NCBI RefSeq assembly: GCF_013377885.1 | Contig: NZ_JABKAU010000012.1 | Span: 54,395-118,394 of the forward strand | Direction of reading: 5' to 3' | DNA from: Hymenobacter lapidiphilus | GTDB lineage: Bacteria; Bacteroidota; Bacteroidia; Cytophagales; Hymenobacteraceae | DNA length: 64,000 nt | In this document: one piece after another, positions 33,467 through 42,018 of the stretch | Layout of the letters: each line of letters opens with the position of its first letter | Numbering within the stretch: position 1 is the first letter of the stretch | Translations under genes and position numbers: made by a program | The notes under the pieces: generated by a model | Databases searched by the model: none | What the model saw: only the letters and a program-made list of their open reading frames with translations | What the model was told of the DNA's origin: nothing

Positions 33467-34765
33467 CTACTCGGCTAGCAGCTGGTCAATTGTTTTGTTG
33501 AATTCGGCGTTCTGCTGCTCGTAATACTTGCCGGTGCCGGGGCCCGAAAAACCAGTATGAATCTTCCGGACTTCGCCCTTCTTATCAATGAAAATGGTGG
33601 TCGGGAAGGCCAGCACTTTCTGGATCTGGGGCAGCGACTTGCTGGCCATATCCTTGTCGGCCACGCCGGCCACGGCCAGGTCGTAGCCCACATTCATGCG
33701 TTCCTTCATCTTAAGCAGCTTGCGGGCTGCTACCTCCTGGTCAGGCGTGCGCTCGTAGCCCAGGCCAATAATTTCGACGCCGCGCTCCATGTTCTTCTCG
33801 TACCAGGGGGCCAGGAAGTTGGTTTCGTCCATGCAGTTGGGGCACCACGAGCCCAGCAGCTGCACTACCAGCACCTTGCCGCGGTACTTTGGGTCGGAGG
33901 GCGAGATGCTGCCGCCTGCGAGGATGTTAGGAAACTTGAACTCCAGCTTCTTCTGGCCGGGCTTCATGCCGGTCAGGGCGTTGGCATCGGGCAACTTGGC
34001 GTCGGGGTCCTTCACTGCAGTCCAGGTTTCGTGTCCGGTGAGGCCGGAGTAGAAGTCGCCTTCTATGCGCGTGGCATTATCGGGGGTGGTGCTTCCGGGC
34101 TGCTTGCCCGTAAACAAAAAACCGTGGCTTCCGTCGAAAGTGCTTAGCATAAGCGTATTGCCATCTGCCTGCCCCGAAAGGTAGCGGTAGTCGCCGGTGC
34201 TGGTAAGAAACGTGCCCGTAACGCCCGCCGGCGTTTGCGTGAATACGCCCACGGCCGGATAGGTCTTGCCGGTATCATCTTTGAAACTGACTTTCCAGGT
34301 GCCGTCGAAGGAGGTTACCTTCTGATCGGCCATCACCGGAAATAGCGGTTGCGCGCCCAGCTCGGCCGTAAATGGTACGCGGTAAGGCTTGTTGGCGTCG
34401 TACTTCACCCAGGCCCCCGTCAGCTTGCCTTCGCCAGCGGCCCGTACCACCAGCGCGGCATCAAACACGCCCAGCCTGATGGTGGTTGAGTCGCCGGCCG
34501 TCGTTATTTCGTCGAGCTTGAGGCGCTCCTCGCCGTTGCGGAGCGTTACGGTGGGCTGGCCACCGGCGGTGGCTACATCGAACAGAAACGGTATTTCCTG
34601 GCCCTGGGCCGAGAGTACGCCGCGCCAGATACCGGCCGTGAGCGGCGAAGTAGCCGCGCCGGCCGCAGTGGTTTCGGCGGTTTTAGAATCAGACTGGCAG
34701 GCTGTAGCGGCCAGCGCGAGGGTGACCCCAGCTATGGCCTTGCGCAAAGAGAAGGCAACGGGCAT
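33467..34765 (-). CDS. TlpA-like thioredoxin-fold lipoprotein
   Basis: 432 residues. The lipoprotein signal has lipobox Ala-Thr-Ala-Cys (Cys about residue 23). A beta-rich N-terminal domain (about residues 40-270) contains two repeated units (ITAGIWRGVLSAQG-like and SFDGTWKVSFKDDTG-like). The C-terminal TlpA/ResA domain has the redox motif Trp-Cys-Pro-Asn-Cys near residue 308 and the cis-Pro segment FPTTIFIDKKGEV. It probably reduces or matures disulfides or cytochromes c on the periplasmic face. This two-part layout is common in Bacteroidota. Monocistronic. Confidence 0.88.
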   Translation of the reverse strand: MPVAFSLRKAIAGVTLALAATACQSDSKTAETTAAGAATSPLTAGIWRGVLSAQGQEIPFLFDVATAGGQPTVTLRNGEERLKLDEITTAGDSTTIRLGVFDAALVVRAAGEGKLTGAWVKYDANKPYRVPFTAELGAQPLFPVMADQKVTSFDGTWKVSFKDDTGKTYPAVGVFTQTPAGVTGTFLTSTGDYRYLSGQADGNTLMLSTFDGSHGFLFTGKQPGSTTPDNATRIEGDFYSGLTGHETWTAVKDPDAKLPDANALTGMKPGQKKLEFKFPNILAGGSISPSDPKYRGKVLVVQLLGSWCPNCMDETNFLAPWYEKNMERGVEIIGLGYERTPDQEVAARKLLKMKERMNVGYDLAVAGVADKDMASKSLPQIQKVLAFPTTIFIDKKGEVRKIHTGFSGPGTGKYYEQQNAEFNKTIDQLLAE

Positions 34766-34921
34766 GGTTGAAAAAGAGTAAAAGTGAAACAGGGGCTAAA
34801 CTACGGCACCGCCCGCATAGTTTGGGTGGGCCCGCGCCGGCGGGTGGCCGCAGCCGCCAGTCGGGTTCTTTTGAGAGCTTCTAAATAGGCCCTTAGCCGA
34901 ACCCGTTGGCACTTATTTGAC

Positions 34922-34951
34922 TTGCCGGACCCCGGCGCTTAACTATATTTG
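34922..34951 (+). promoter_or_regulatory. Promoter of the aconitase gene
   Basis: TTG at 34922-34924, 19-bp spacer, TATATTTG at 34944-34951: a textbook Bacteroidota promoter, 47 bp before the start codon. The remainder of the 233-bp gap 34766-34998 shows no gene. Confidence 0.75.
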
Positions 34952-34998
34952 CATGTCTGCCCCGGCAGGCTCGTTCTCTCCACTTTTTCAACCTGATT

Positions 34999-37296
34999 AT
35001 GGCATTCGATTTAGAGATGATTAAGGCCGTGTACGCTGGCATGGGCACCCGCATCGAGGCGGCCCGGTCGGCGGTTGGCCGTCCGCTCACCCTGACGGAA
35101 AAAATTCTGTACGCCCACCTATACGGCGGTACTGTTTCGCAGGCGTATGAGCGGGGCGTTTCCTACGTCGATTTCGCGCCCGACCGCGTGGCCATGCAGG
35201 ATGCCACTGCCCAGATGGCCCTGTTGCAGTTCATGCAGGCCGGTAAGGCTACGGCCGCCGTGCCCAGCACCGTGCATTGCGACCACCTCATCCAGGCCAA
35301 AGTAGGCGCCGACGCCGATTTGGCCACTGCCAACTCCGAGAACAAGGAGGTGTACGACTTCCTGGCTTCGGTTTCGAACAAGTACGGCCTCGGTTTCTGG
35401 AAGCCCGGCGCTGGTATCATTCACCAGGTAGTGCTCGAAAACTACGCCTTCCCCGGCGGCATGATGATTGGCACCGACTCGCACACGCCCAACGCGGGTG
35501 GCCTGGGCATGATTGCCATTGGTGTAGGCGGCGCCGATGCCGTGGACGTAATGGCCGGCATGGCCTGGGAGCTGAAGTTCCCTAAAGTAATTGGCGTGAA
35601 GCTGACTGGTAAGCTTTCGGGCTGGACATCGGCCAAGGACGTGATTCTAAAAGTAGCCGGTATCCTGACCGTGAAGGGTGGCACCGGTGCTATCGTAGAG
35701 TACTTCGGCGAAGGTGCCGAGAACCTCTCGGCTACCGGCAAAGGCACCATCTGCAACATGGGCGCCGAAATTGGCGCTACCACTTCGGTGTTCAGCTTCG
35801 ATGAGAAAATGGCCGTGTACCTGCGCGGCACCGGCCGGGCCGAAGTGGCCGAGCTGGCCGCCGGCGTGCGCCAGCACCTGCGCGCCGACGACGAGGTGTA
35901 CGCCAACCCCGAAAACTTCTACGACCAGCTCATCGAAATCGACCTGAACACGCTGGAGCCCTACGTGAACGGTCCGTTCACGCCGGATGCCGCCTGGCCG
36001 ATTTCGGAGTTTGCCGCTGCCGTTAAGGAGCATGGCTGGCCCGCGAAGCTGGAAGTGGGCCTGATTGGCTCGTGCACCAACTCCAGCTACGAAGACATTA
36101 CCCGCGCCGCCAGCATCGCCAAGCAGGCCGCCGATAAGGGCCTGACCGTGCAGGCCGAGTATACCGTAACCCCCGGCTCGGAGCTGGTGCGCTACACCGT
36201 GGAGCGCGACGGCCTGCTCGACACGTTTGCCCAGATGGGTGGCGTGGTGCTGGCCAACGCCTGCGGTCCGTGCATCGGCCAGTGGGCCCGCCACACCGAC
36301 GACCCCAAGCGCCGCAACTCGATTATCACGAGCTTTAACCGCAACTTCGCCAAGCGCAACGACGGCAACCCCAACACCCACGCGTTTGTGGCTTCGCCCG
36401 AAATCGTGACGGCCTTCGCCATTGCCGGCGACCTGACCTTCAACCCGCTCACCGACTCGCTGACCACTAAAACCGGCGAGCAGGTGAAGTTTGACGAGCC
36501 TGTGGGTATCGAGATGCCGCCCCGCGGCTTCGCCGTGGAGGATGCCGGCTACCAGCAGCCCGCCGCCGATGGCTCGGGTGTGAACGTAATGGTGTCGTCT
36601 GAATCGGACCGCCTGCAGCTGTTGGAGCCTTTCAAGCCTTGGAACGGCACCGACCTGCTGGGTCTGCGCCTGCTCATTAAGGCCAAAGGCAAGTGCACCA
36701 CCGACCACATTTCGATGGCCGGCCCATGGCTGAAGTACCGTGGCCACCTCGACAACATCTCCAACAACATGCTCATCGGGGCTATCAACGCCTTCAACGA
36801 GCAGCCCAATGCTGTCAAGGATGCCCTCACGCAGGGTACGCCATACTCGCCCGTACCTACGGTAGCCCGTAACTACAAGGCTCAGGGTATCGGCTCGGTG
36901 GTAGTTGGCGATGAGAACTACGGTGAAGGCAGCTCGCGCGAGCACGCCGCCATGGAGCCCCGCCACCTCGGCGTGCGCGCCGTGCTGGTGAAATCCTTCG
37001 CCCGGATCCACGAAACCAACCTCAAGAAGCAGGGTATGCTGGGTCTGACCTTCGACAACAAGGCCGATTACGACCTGATTGAGGAGGACGATACCATCGA
37101 CATCCTCGGCCTGACCGAGTTTGCCCCCGGTAAGCCCCTGCAGGTGCGCCTGCACCACTCCGACGGCGACACGGACCTCATCACGGTGAACCACACCTAC
37201 AACGAGGGCCAGATTGCCTGGTTTAAGGCCGGCTCGGCCCTGAACCTGATCCGGCAGATGCAGAGCGGCGACGCGCAGCTTTCGGAGCGCATCTAA
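34999..37296 (+). CDS. acn: Aconitate hydratase (mitochondrial-type)
   Basis: 765 residues. The [4Fe-4S] ligands are Cys in [10 protein letters not shown] and the two cysteines of [34 protein letters not shown] is the first active-site signature, and [14 protein letters not shown] lies in the swivelling C-terminal domain. It isomerises citrate and isocitrate in the TCA cycle, functionally linked to the sdh operon in this window. Length matches the eukaryotic mitochondrial/Bacteroidota type rather than the longer AcnA. Transcribed alone between a promoter and a terminator. Confidence 0.96.
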   Translation: MAFDLEMIKAVYAGMGTRIEAARSAVGRPLTLTEKILYAHLYGGTVSQAYERGVSYVDFAPDRVAMQDATAQMALLQFMQAGKATAAVPSTVHCDHLIQAKVGADADLATANSENKEVYDFLASVSNKYGLGFWKPGAGIIHQVVLENYAFPGGMMIGTDSHTPNAGGLGMIAIGVGGADAVDVMAGMAWELKFPKVIGVKLTGKLSGWTSAKDVILKVAGILTVKGGTGAIVEYFGEGAENLSATGKGTICNMGAEIGATTSVFSFDEKMAVYLRGTGRAEVAELAAGVRQHLRADDEVYANPENFYDQLIEIDLNTLEPYVNGPFTPDAAWPISEFAAAVKEHGWPAKLEVGLIGSCTNSSYEDITRAASIAKQAADKGLTVQAEYTVTPGSELVRYTVERDGLLDTFAQMGGVVLANACGPCIGQWARHTDDPKRRNSIITSFNRNFAKRNDGNPNTHAFVASPEIVTAFAIAGDLTFNPLTDSLTTKTGEQVKFDEPVGIEMPPRGFAVEDAGYQQPAADGSGVNVMVSSESDRLQLLEPFKPWNGTDLLGLRLLIKAKGKCTTDHISMAGPWLKYRGHLDNISNNMLIGAINAFNEQPNAVKDALTQGTPYSPVPTVARNYKAQGIGSVVVGDENYGEGSSREHAAMEPRHLGVRAVLVKSFARIHETNLKKQGMLGLTFDNKADYDLIEEDDTIDILGLTEFAPGKPLQVRLHHSDGDTDLITVNHTYNEGQIAWFKAGSALNLIRQMQSGDAQLSERI

Positions 37297-37314
37297 CTGA
37301 TTACCCCCATGTGA

Positions 37315-37354
37315 AAACGGCCGCCTTCCCGTATAGGGGAGGCGGCCGTTTCTT
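37315..37354 (+). terminator. Intrinsic terminator after aconitase
   Basis: AAACGGCCGCCTTCCC (37315-37330) pairs with GGGAGGCGGCCGTTT (37337-37351), followed by CTTT. The CGGCCGCC stem recurs in the terminators at 39001 and 39154. Confidence 0.85.
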
Positions 37355-38429
37355 TGAATTAGGACTTACGCACTTACGGGTAGCAGTGCGGGAATGAGCG
37401 GCTGAGCCAGTAGCTGGCGCAAGTAGGGCGCCCACTGCTGTTGGTGAGCCTGATAGATGGTTTGTGCCGTTTGGCGGGCAAATTGGCGCAACGACACCCA
37501 CGCCAGATAGCAGCAGGCCAAGTGGTTGCGCTGGGCCTGCGCCCGGCGACACTGGCACTTCTCGGCCCCGGTAAGCTGTTTGAAGCTACGGTGAAACTCT
37601 TCCACCTGCCAGCGTACGCGCGTGGTGGCCTCGACCAGTTGCTGATTCAACGTGAAGGCAAAGTTGTTGGTCACGACCCATTCAATGTCGCCGTTCGAGG
37701 CGACCAGCTTGAATAAGCGCACCGCAAACGGCACCTTGTGTAAGCGCACTTCCAGGCCCGTGGTCCAGCCACCCGGCGGCGGGGCCACGTCGAGCAGGGC
37801 CTGAAAGCCCGTTTCTTTGCGCACACTCACTAACCGGTTGCTCTTCAGGGTCGTGAAAAACGTCCAACCGGCGCGGTGAATGAGTTTGAGATTGTCGCTG
37901 CCACTATACCAGGCATCAAACAGCAGGGTCCGGGCCTTGATTTTATCCTCGGCCAGGACGTGGGCGAACATGGCCCGGAAGTGCTCGTTTTTGCTCACCC
38001 CGTCGAGTTCGGGGGCATAGACCCGGTAGTCGAGGGGCAGAAAGTCGCCCGCCTCGCCGCTGCTATGCACCAGATTGACCAGGCAAATACCCGTAACCAG
38101 GCCGTGCTCATTGCCCGAGTACTGGTGCTTGGCCACTTCAATAAAGCGGCTGTAGCGTTTGTCCTGCACGCTGTCATCGAGCAGCAGAAAGGCGTCGGGC
38201 GAATCGATGAACAGGGGCTGCACTAGCTCCCGCAACTGACTGGATGAAAAGCAGCTGCGCCGCAGAAACCGATTCACCTGGTCATGGCTCACGTGCGACA
38301 GATGCTCCGCCAGATGGGTGCAGGTGTAATTGCGGGGCGTACTAAGCAGGTACTCGATGTAGGTAGCTTGCGTAACCATCGGACAAGGATTTGCTTCAAG
38401 ATACCACCAAGTGCGTAAGTCCTATGAAT
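37355..38429. mobile_element. Complete insertion sequence (IS4 superfamily, IS701-like) with target duplication
   Basis: The element spans 37360-38424 (1065 bp). It is bounded by 16-bp perfect inverted repeats, TAGGACTTACGCACTT at 37360-37375 and its complement at 38409-38424. It is flanked by the direct repeat TGAAT at 37355-37359 and 38425-38429, which I read as the target-site duplication. It encodes one intact transposase on the minus strand. It landed between the aconitase terminator and a lipoprotein gene, disrupting no recognisable gene. The intact ends suggest a recent insertion. Confidence 0.92.
37366..38379 (-). CDS. DDE transposase, IS4 superfamily / IS701-like
   Basis: 337 residues. 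The catalytic residues are probably Asp in LLLDDSVQDKRYSR, Asp in LLFDAWYSGSDN, and Glu in RWQVEEFHRSFKQ. That last segment follows the R-x3-E-x6-K pattern of the IS4 superfamily. The DDSVQDKRYS phrase is typical of IS701-group enzymes. The stop codon lies inside the left terminal repeat region. Intact with no frameshift, so likely active. Confidence 0.9.
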   Translation of the reverse strand: MVTQATYIEYLLSTPRNYTCTHLAEHLSHVSHDQVNRFLRRSCFSSSQLRELVQPLFIDSPDAFLLLDDSVQDKRYSRFIEVAKHQYSGNEHGLVTGICLVNLVHSSGEAGDFLPLDYRVYAPELDGVSKNEHFRAMFAHVLAEDKIKARTLLFDAWYSGSDNLKLIHRAGWTFFTTLKSNRLVSVRKETGFQALLDVAPPPGGWTTGLEVRLHKVPFAVRLFKLVASNGDIEWVVTNNFAFTLNQQLVEATTRVRWQVEEFHRSFKQLTGAEKCQCRRAQAQRNHLACCYLAWVSLRQFARQTAQTIYQAHQQQWAPYLRQLLAQPLIPALLPVSA

Positions 38430-38504
38430 ATAGCGTGCAACTATTTCTTGCGAATAAAGCTCTGGTAGGTAGTCAACTTCCTTCCACCTTTCACTTTATT
38501 GCAC

Positions 38505-38990
38505 ATGAAATCAGTGCTTACCTTATTGGGCGGCCTGCTGCTGACGCTGGCTATGAGTAGCTGTGCTACCCGCGAGGGCGAAGTCGAAAATCTGCAACCC
38601 TGCCAGTCGGGGCCGGTAGCCGTTACCAGCCTGGATAAAGAGTACGGCTGCACGTCTAGTCGCTGGATAAATCTGAGCGCAGGACCGGCACCGGTTATTA
38701 TCCGCAGTCAGGCACAGTTCGATCAGCAGGCTACGGGCGAGTGTCATCCGCAGATTGACTTTGCCAAATACGATTTGGTTATCGGGCAGCAGCTGCAGAT
38801 GAATGGCGGGGCCAGCGCCAGTGCCACCTACGACTACCAGCTGAACTGCTCCGACGCGAGCCGGGTGCTCCGGGTACTACTGAAGCCCGGCGTTACGCTC
38901 GACCTCAGAACCTATACCTACCATGCGCTGGTGCCGAAGCTAGGGCCCGCCGAAACAGTGAAAGTAGAGGTGCAAGTGCTGCCTCAATAA
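38505..38990 (+). CDS. Lipoprotein of unknown function
   Basis: 161 residues from the ATG at 38505 (MKSVLTLLGGLLLTLAMSSC); Cys20 is the lipidation site, with lipobox Met-Ser-Ser-Cys. The mature protein is beta-rich with four further cysteines (QPCQSG, YGCTSS, GECHPQ, LNCSDA), which could form two disulfides. The motif FAKYDLVIGQQLQMNGG resembles the core of small Bacteroidota lipoproteins with a protease-inhibitor-like fold, but I cannot assign a family. It lies 80 bp beyond the insertion sequence; the IS may carry or displace its promoter. Confidence 0.75.
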   Translation: MKSVLTLLGGLLLTLAMSSCATREGEVENLQPCQSGPVAVTSLDKEYGCTSSRWINLSAGPAPVIIRSQAQFDQQATGECHPQIDFAKYDLVIGQQLQMNGGASASATYDYQLNCSDASRVLRVLLKPGVTLDLRTYTYHALVPKLGPAETVKVEVQVLPQ

Positions 38991-39000
38991 GGTAAGTTGC

Positions 39001-39043
39001 GCAAGACGGCCGCCTCCCTGAACAGGAGAGGCGGCCGTCTTGC
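39001..39043 (+). terminator. Terminator after the lipoprotein gene
   Basis: Perfect 15-bp arms GCAAGACGGCCGCCT (39001-39015) and complement (39029-39043), loop 13 nt. Same CGGCCGCC core as at 37315 and 39154. Confidence 0.8.
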
Positions 39044-39153
39044 GTTCAGGCGCGTAGCGCCGATGCTGAACCTAAGGAGTTGGTCTGAATTGCTGGAAAG
39101 CGGGGACACGTAGCCTTCGCAGGAGTAATATCGGCTTCGGCTGACAAGTAACA

Positions 39154-39187
39154 GCGGCCGCTTCCGGATAGGGAGGCGGCCGTTTTG
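39154..39187 (+). repeat. Orphan CGGCCGC hairpin
   Basis: CAGCGGCCGCTTCC pairs imperfectly with GGAGGCGGCCGTTTTG across GGATAG. It looks like a third terminator of the 37315/39001 type, but there is no gene between it and the terminator at 39043. The gap 39044-39312 otherwise holds nothing I recognise, apart from a weak TATATTTA at 39263-39270 that could be a degenerate -7 box for the next gene. Confidence 0.5.
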
Positions 39188-39312
39188 TATGCGGCCGGAT
39201 GCCGGGTCGTGTTTTATTTCCGGCTTTGCGCCCAGGCTCAGCGCGTGCCGGCCCGTAGCCGCTATATTTACCGGTCAATCATTTGCCAGCTACTATTTAA
39301 CGCCTACCACTT

Positions 39313-40617
39313 GTGAAAACCAGAAATATGCTGCCGCGCACGGCGAATCCGCTTGTATCCTTTCTGCTCGGCTTGCTGCTGCTCGCGGCCTGTAAAAAGG
39401 AGACGGAAGAGCCGGCCGCGCCCACGAGCTACCCGGACAAAATTGTGCTCCGCGAAGTGCAGGCGGCCGGCGACTCGGTGAATCTGACTTGGACTCAGCT
39501 GGACAACAGCGCCTTCGTCAGCTACACCATACAGCGCAAAACGGCCGATGAAACCCTGCCAACGGGTATTCACCAGCAGTTCACGCCCACTGCCGTGTCA
39601 TACGTAGACATTACGGTGCCATACGTAGCCGCTGTTTCGTATCAGGTTGTGGCCCAGCTTAACAATGGGCAAAGCATTTACAGCAACATCGTCAGCTACG
39701 AACGGGCTAACATTAAGAGCCTGGCCATTGCGCCGTTTGATGTGCAATTTCAGCCGGCCGGCCGGCAGCTGTATTTCTTTGAGCAGAGTGGCAAAATCTA
39801 TAAGTACGACTTGGCAACCGAGCGGATTGTGGCAACCGTGGCAACCAGTGCTACCATTGGCTACAGTGATTTTGCGATTTACGGCGGCCGCGAGGAGCTG
39901 TATGTGCCGCGCAACGACGGCTGGGTTTTTATCTATGATGCCGCCACGCTCACCAAGATAGACCAGCTTAGTGTGGGCTCTGCCGCTACCTGCGTGGTGG
40001 CCAACAACGGCCTTCTTTTCGTGTCGAACTCGGCCTGGACAAACCGGCCGCTGAAGGTGTATAACCGCGCTACTAAGCAGCTGGTAGCCGAAACGGGGGA
40101 CTTCGACCGTACCCGCTTTAAGCGGATTCCGGGTTCCAATACGGAGCTGCTGGAAATCAGCCTCTATATTGGCCCCACCGACCAAGACTACTACAGCTTC
40201 AGCTCGGCCGGCGTGTTCCAGACGCACCGCAACGACACCTACCACGGCGACTACCCCCTGGACGCCACCATCTTCGAGTTCTTTCCCAACGCCGACCGGT
40301 ATATCACGTCGTCTGCGGGGGCCATCTACCGGCGCGACATGACCTATGAAACCACGTTGCCGCGCGGCAACAAGGAGTTTACGACGTTCGGTTTCGATGC
40401 CGCGGCGCAACTGCTGTACGCCGGCACCCGCACCCGCAGCGTGGAAGTGTACACGATGAACGGCTACAACCACAGCCGCACTATTGCCACCAAAGCGTAT
40501 CCGTTCCGGCTCTTCAAGGATCCGGCGGCGGCTGGGTTCATCTGTGTGAGTTCCGTGACGCCTACTGCGCAGTACGGTCCCATTTCTACCGGCATTACCA
40601 TCGAGCAGGTCAGATAA
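39313..40617 (+). CDS. Lipoprotein with fibronectin-like domain and beta-propeller
   Basis: 434 residues from a GTG at 39313; an ATG five codons on is an alternative. The lipoprotein signal peptide ends LLLAACKKE (Cys near residue 27). A fibronectin type III-like domain (about residues 40-130) precedes a YncE/WD-like beta-propeller with repeats such as GKIYKYDLATERIVA and GWVFIYDAATLTKID. Surface or periplasmic location is predicted; ligand unknown. It has its own terminator at 40636-40673. Confidence 0.78.
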   Translation: MKTRNMLPRTANPLVSFLLGLLLLAACKKETEEPAAPTSYPDKIVLREVQAAGDSVNLTWTQLDNSAFVSYTIQRKTADETLPTGIHQQFTPTAVSYVDITVPYVAAVSYQVVAQLNNGQSIYSNIVSYERANIKSLAIAPFDVQFQPAGRQLYFFEQSGKIYKYDLATERIVATVATSATIGYSDFAIYGGREELYVPRNDGWVFIYDAATLTKIDQLSVGSAATCVVANNGLLFVSNSAWTNRPLKVYNRATKQLVAETGDFDRTRFKRIPGSNTELLEISLYIGPTDQDYYSFSSAGVFQTHRNDTYHGDYPLDATIFEFFPNADRYITSSAGAIYRRDMTYETTLPRGNKEFTTFGFDAAAQLLYAGTRTRSVEVYTMNGYNHSRTIATKAYPFRLFKDPAAAGFICVSSVTPTAQYGPISTGITIEQVR

Positions 40618-40635
40618 CTCCTAGGACCCGCTGCC

Positions 40636-40673
40636 AGGAACCGGACTCTTTGCTTAGGGTCCGGTTCCTTTTT
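40636..40673 (+). terminator. Intrinsic terminator
   Basis: AGGAACCGGAC (40636-40646) pairs with GTCCGGTTCCT (40659-40669) and is followed by TTTT. It ends the beta-propeller lipoprotein gene and abuts the pseudogene, which converges on it. Confidence 0.88.
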
Positions 40674-40676
40674 GGC

Positions 40677-41176
40677 CTAAAATCGGGTACGAACTGCACG
40701 AAAGAGCCATTTTCGTGGTGTCATTCCGCCACCGGGCGCCTTCCAAGGCCTGACTGGCTGCTCAACAGTACCGGACGACCAGAGCGAAACCACCCGCCCG
40801 GGCCGACTTTCGCGGAGCTTCTGCACAAGGTAGTAGCAGAGCAGAATCACGAGGCCCATCAGGAATGGCAGCAACGCCAGATGCTTTCCGATAAGGTTGC
40901 CCCAGATGCGCACTTCATCGAACCCAAAAACTCGCTGCTCATTCAGTACGAGTTGGCCGAAATCCAGAACACGATGGCCGGATTGTGCGCCAGCTCGGCG
41001 GCTATGTGGCGGGAGCACTAGGTAATGATGCGGGCAATGGTCAGGGTCGGGAAAATCATGCTGATGCCCAGCAGCTTCCAGAGCATGCACCACCCGATGG
41101 CCTTGGGCAGCCAGAAAAGAATGTGCATGTTTTCCATACGGCGGTACGGGGCCGGAAATCTGGTAAATCTGCTCAT
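40677..41176 (-). pseudogene. Decayed small membrane protein gene
   Basis: Reading from the ATG at 41176 (or the one at 41137, MENMHILFWLPKAIGW), a good membrane-protein sequence runs into a TAG at ARIIT-stop. It continues as CSRHIAAELAHN, PAIVFWISANSY, then a TGA and MSSEFLG. A frameshift then moves the reading frame to GFDEVRIWGNLIGKH and the helix LALLPFLMGLVILLCYYLV, ending at 40677. Both stops fall where Trp (TGG) is likely. The intact ancestor would have had three or four helices and resembles a small Bacteroidota membrane protein family without known function. It is divergent from exosortase K. Confidence 0.72.
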
Positions 41177-41367
41177 CGTTGTTGGCAACGACTGGTGCGA
41201 CTAGGGCAGCGGGAGCGGAAGTAGAGGCCGGTGAGTGGGCCGGGTCCGGGTTGGCCGTAGGGGAGACTGTGAGCACGAGGTGCTTAAAGTGGAGGCGAAA
41301 GATTGAGTCTGAGCGAGGCGCAGGCAATGCCCCAGAGCAGCATAGAGCTGCCTTTTTCAATAAATAC

Positions 41368-41399
41368 TTTGAATCACAAAGTTCTTTGAATTATGTTTG
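41368..41399 (+). promoter_or_regulatory. Promoter of the exosortase K operon
   Basis: TTTG at 41368-41371, 20-bp spacer, TATGTTTG at 41392-41399: a close match to the Bacteroidota consensus, 25 bp before the xrtK ATG. The rest of 41177-41367 has no clear gene. Confidence 0.7.
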
Positions 41400-41423
41400 T
41401 GTTGTTTGCAAATCCCCAATCCT

Positions 41424-41933
41424 ATGTCTCGCATAGTTTACCTGCTTCCCTACCTGCTGCTGCTGGCGGCCTACCTCATCGCCAAGCTGTGCTACGCGGC
41501 TGCCGACACCGCCGATGTGCGCTGGCTGCTGGCCCCCAACAACGCGCTGGTTGAGGTGCTACTCAGCTCAGGCTCCGAGTTTGTGCCAGGCCGGGGCTAT
41601 GTACATCCGGGCCTGGGTATTGTCATCGATAAATCGTGTGCGGGCGGCAACTTTGGGCTGCTCAGTGTGCTGGTGCTGACGACTACTTACCTGTGGCAGC
41701 GGGGGCCGCGTCCGGCCCTGGTGCTTCCGGCTCTGCTGCTGCTGAGCTACCCCCTGACGCTGTTCGTGAATGCGGCCCGCATTGCCGGGGCCGTGCGGCT
41801 GGGTCAGCTGCTGCCCCCGGCGCTGGCCCCCGGTTGGCTGCACGAGGCGCAGGGGGCGCTGGTATACCTGTTTTTCCTGGTAGCGGCCTACGTAGCCCTG
41901 CGGCAACTCCTGCCCAAAACGGCTAGCCATTAG
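41424..41933 (+). CDS. xrtK: Exosortase K
   Basis: 169 residues from the ATG at 41424 (MSRIVYLLPYLLLLAAYLIAK), with about five transmembrane helices. The exosortase/archaeosortase catalytic triad is in place: Cys72 in DKSCAGGNF, Arg119 in NAARIAG and His140 in HEAQGALVYL. These integral membrane transpeptidase-like enzymes cut C-terminal sorting signals. Exosortase K is a short form that pairs with a single dedicated MSEP-CTERM protein, and that gene follows 85 bp downstream. The name rests on this pairing and the triad. Confidence 0.9.
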   Translation: MSRIVYLLPYLLLLAAYLIAKLCYAAADTADVRWLLAPNNALVEVLLSSGSEFVPGRGYVHPGLGIVIDKSCAGGNFGLLSVLVLTTTYLWQRGPRPALVLPALLLLSYPLTLFVNAARIAGAVRLGQLLPPALAPGWLHEAQGALVYLFFLVAAYVALRQLLPKTASH

Positions 41934-42018
41934 CGCCCTGCCGATGTGGAGCGTGCTCAACATGCTGCCCGATAGTCAGCCAGATTCTCAAAACCCCAGT
42001 CATTCAAACCATACTTCT

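Noticed and set aside
35647..37194. Long minus-strand open frame antisense to aconitase
   Set aside because: Entirely inside the aconitase gene, with no recognisable motif; a consequence of GC-rich codon bias.
40677..41360. Intact 227-residue minus-strand protein near exosortase K
   Set aside because: Only its C-terminal part looks like protein; the N-terminal part is out-of-frame sequence of a decayed membrane protein that reads well in another frame up to two stop codons.
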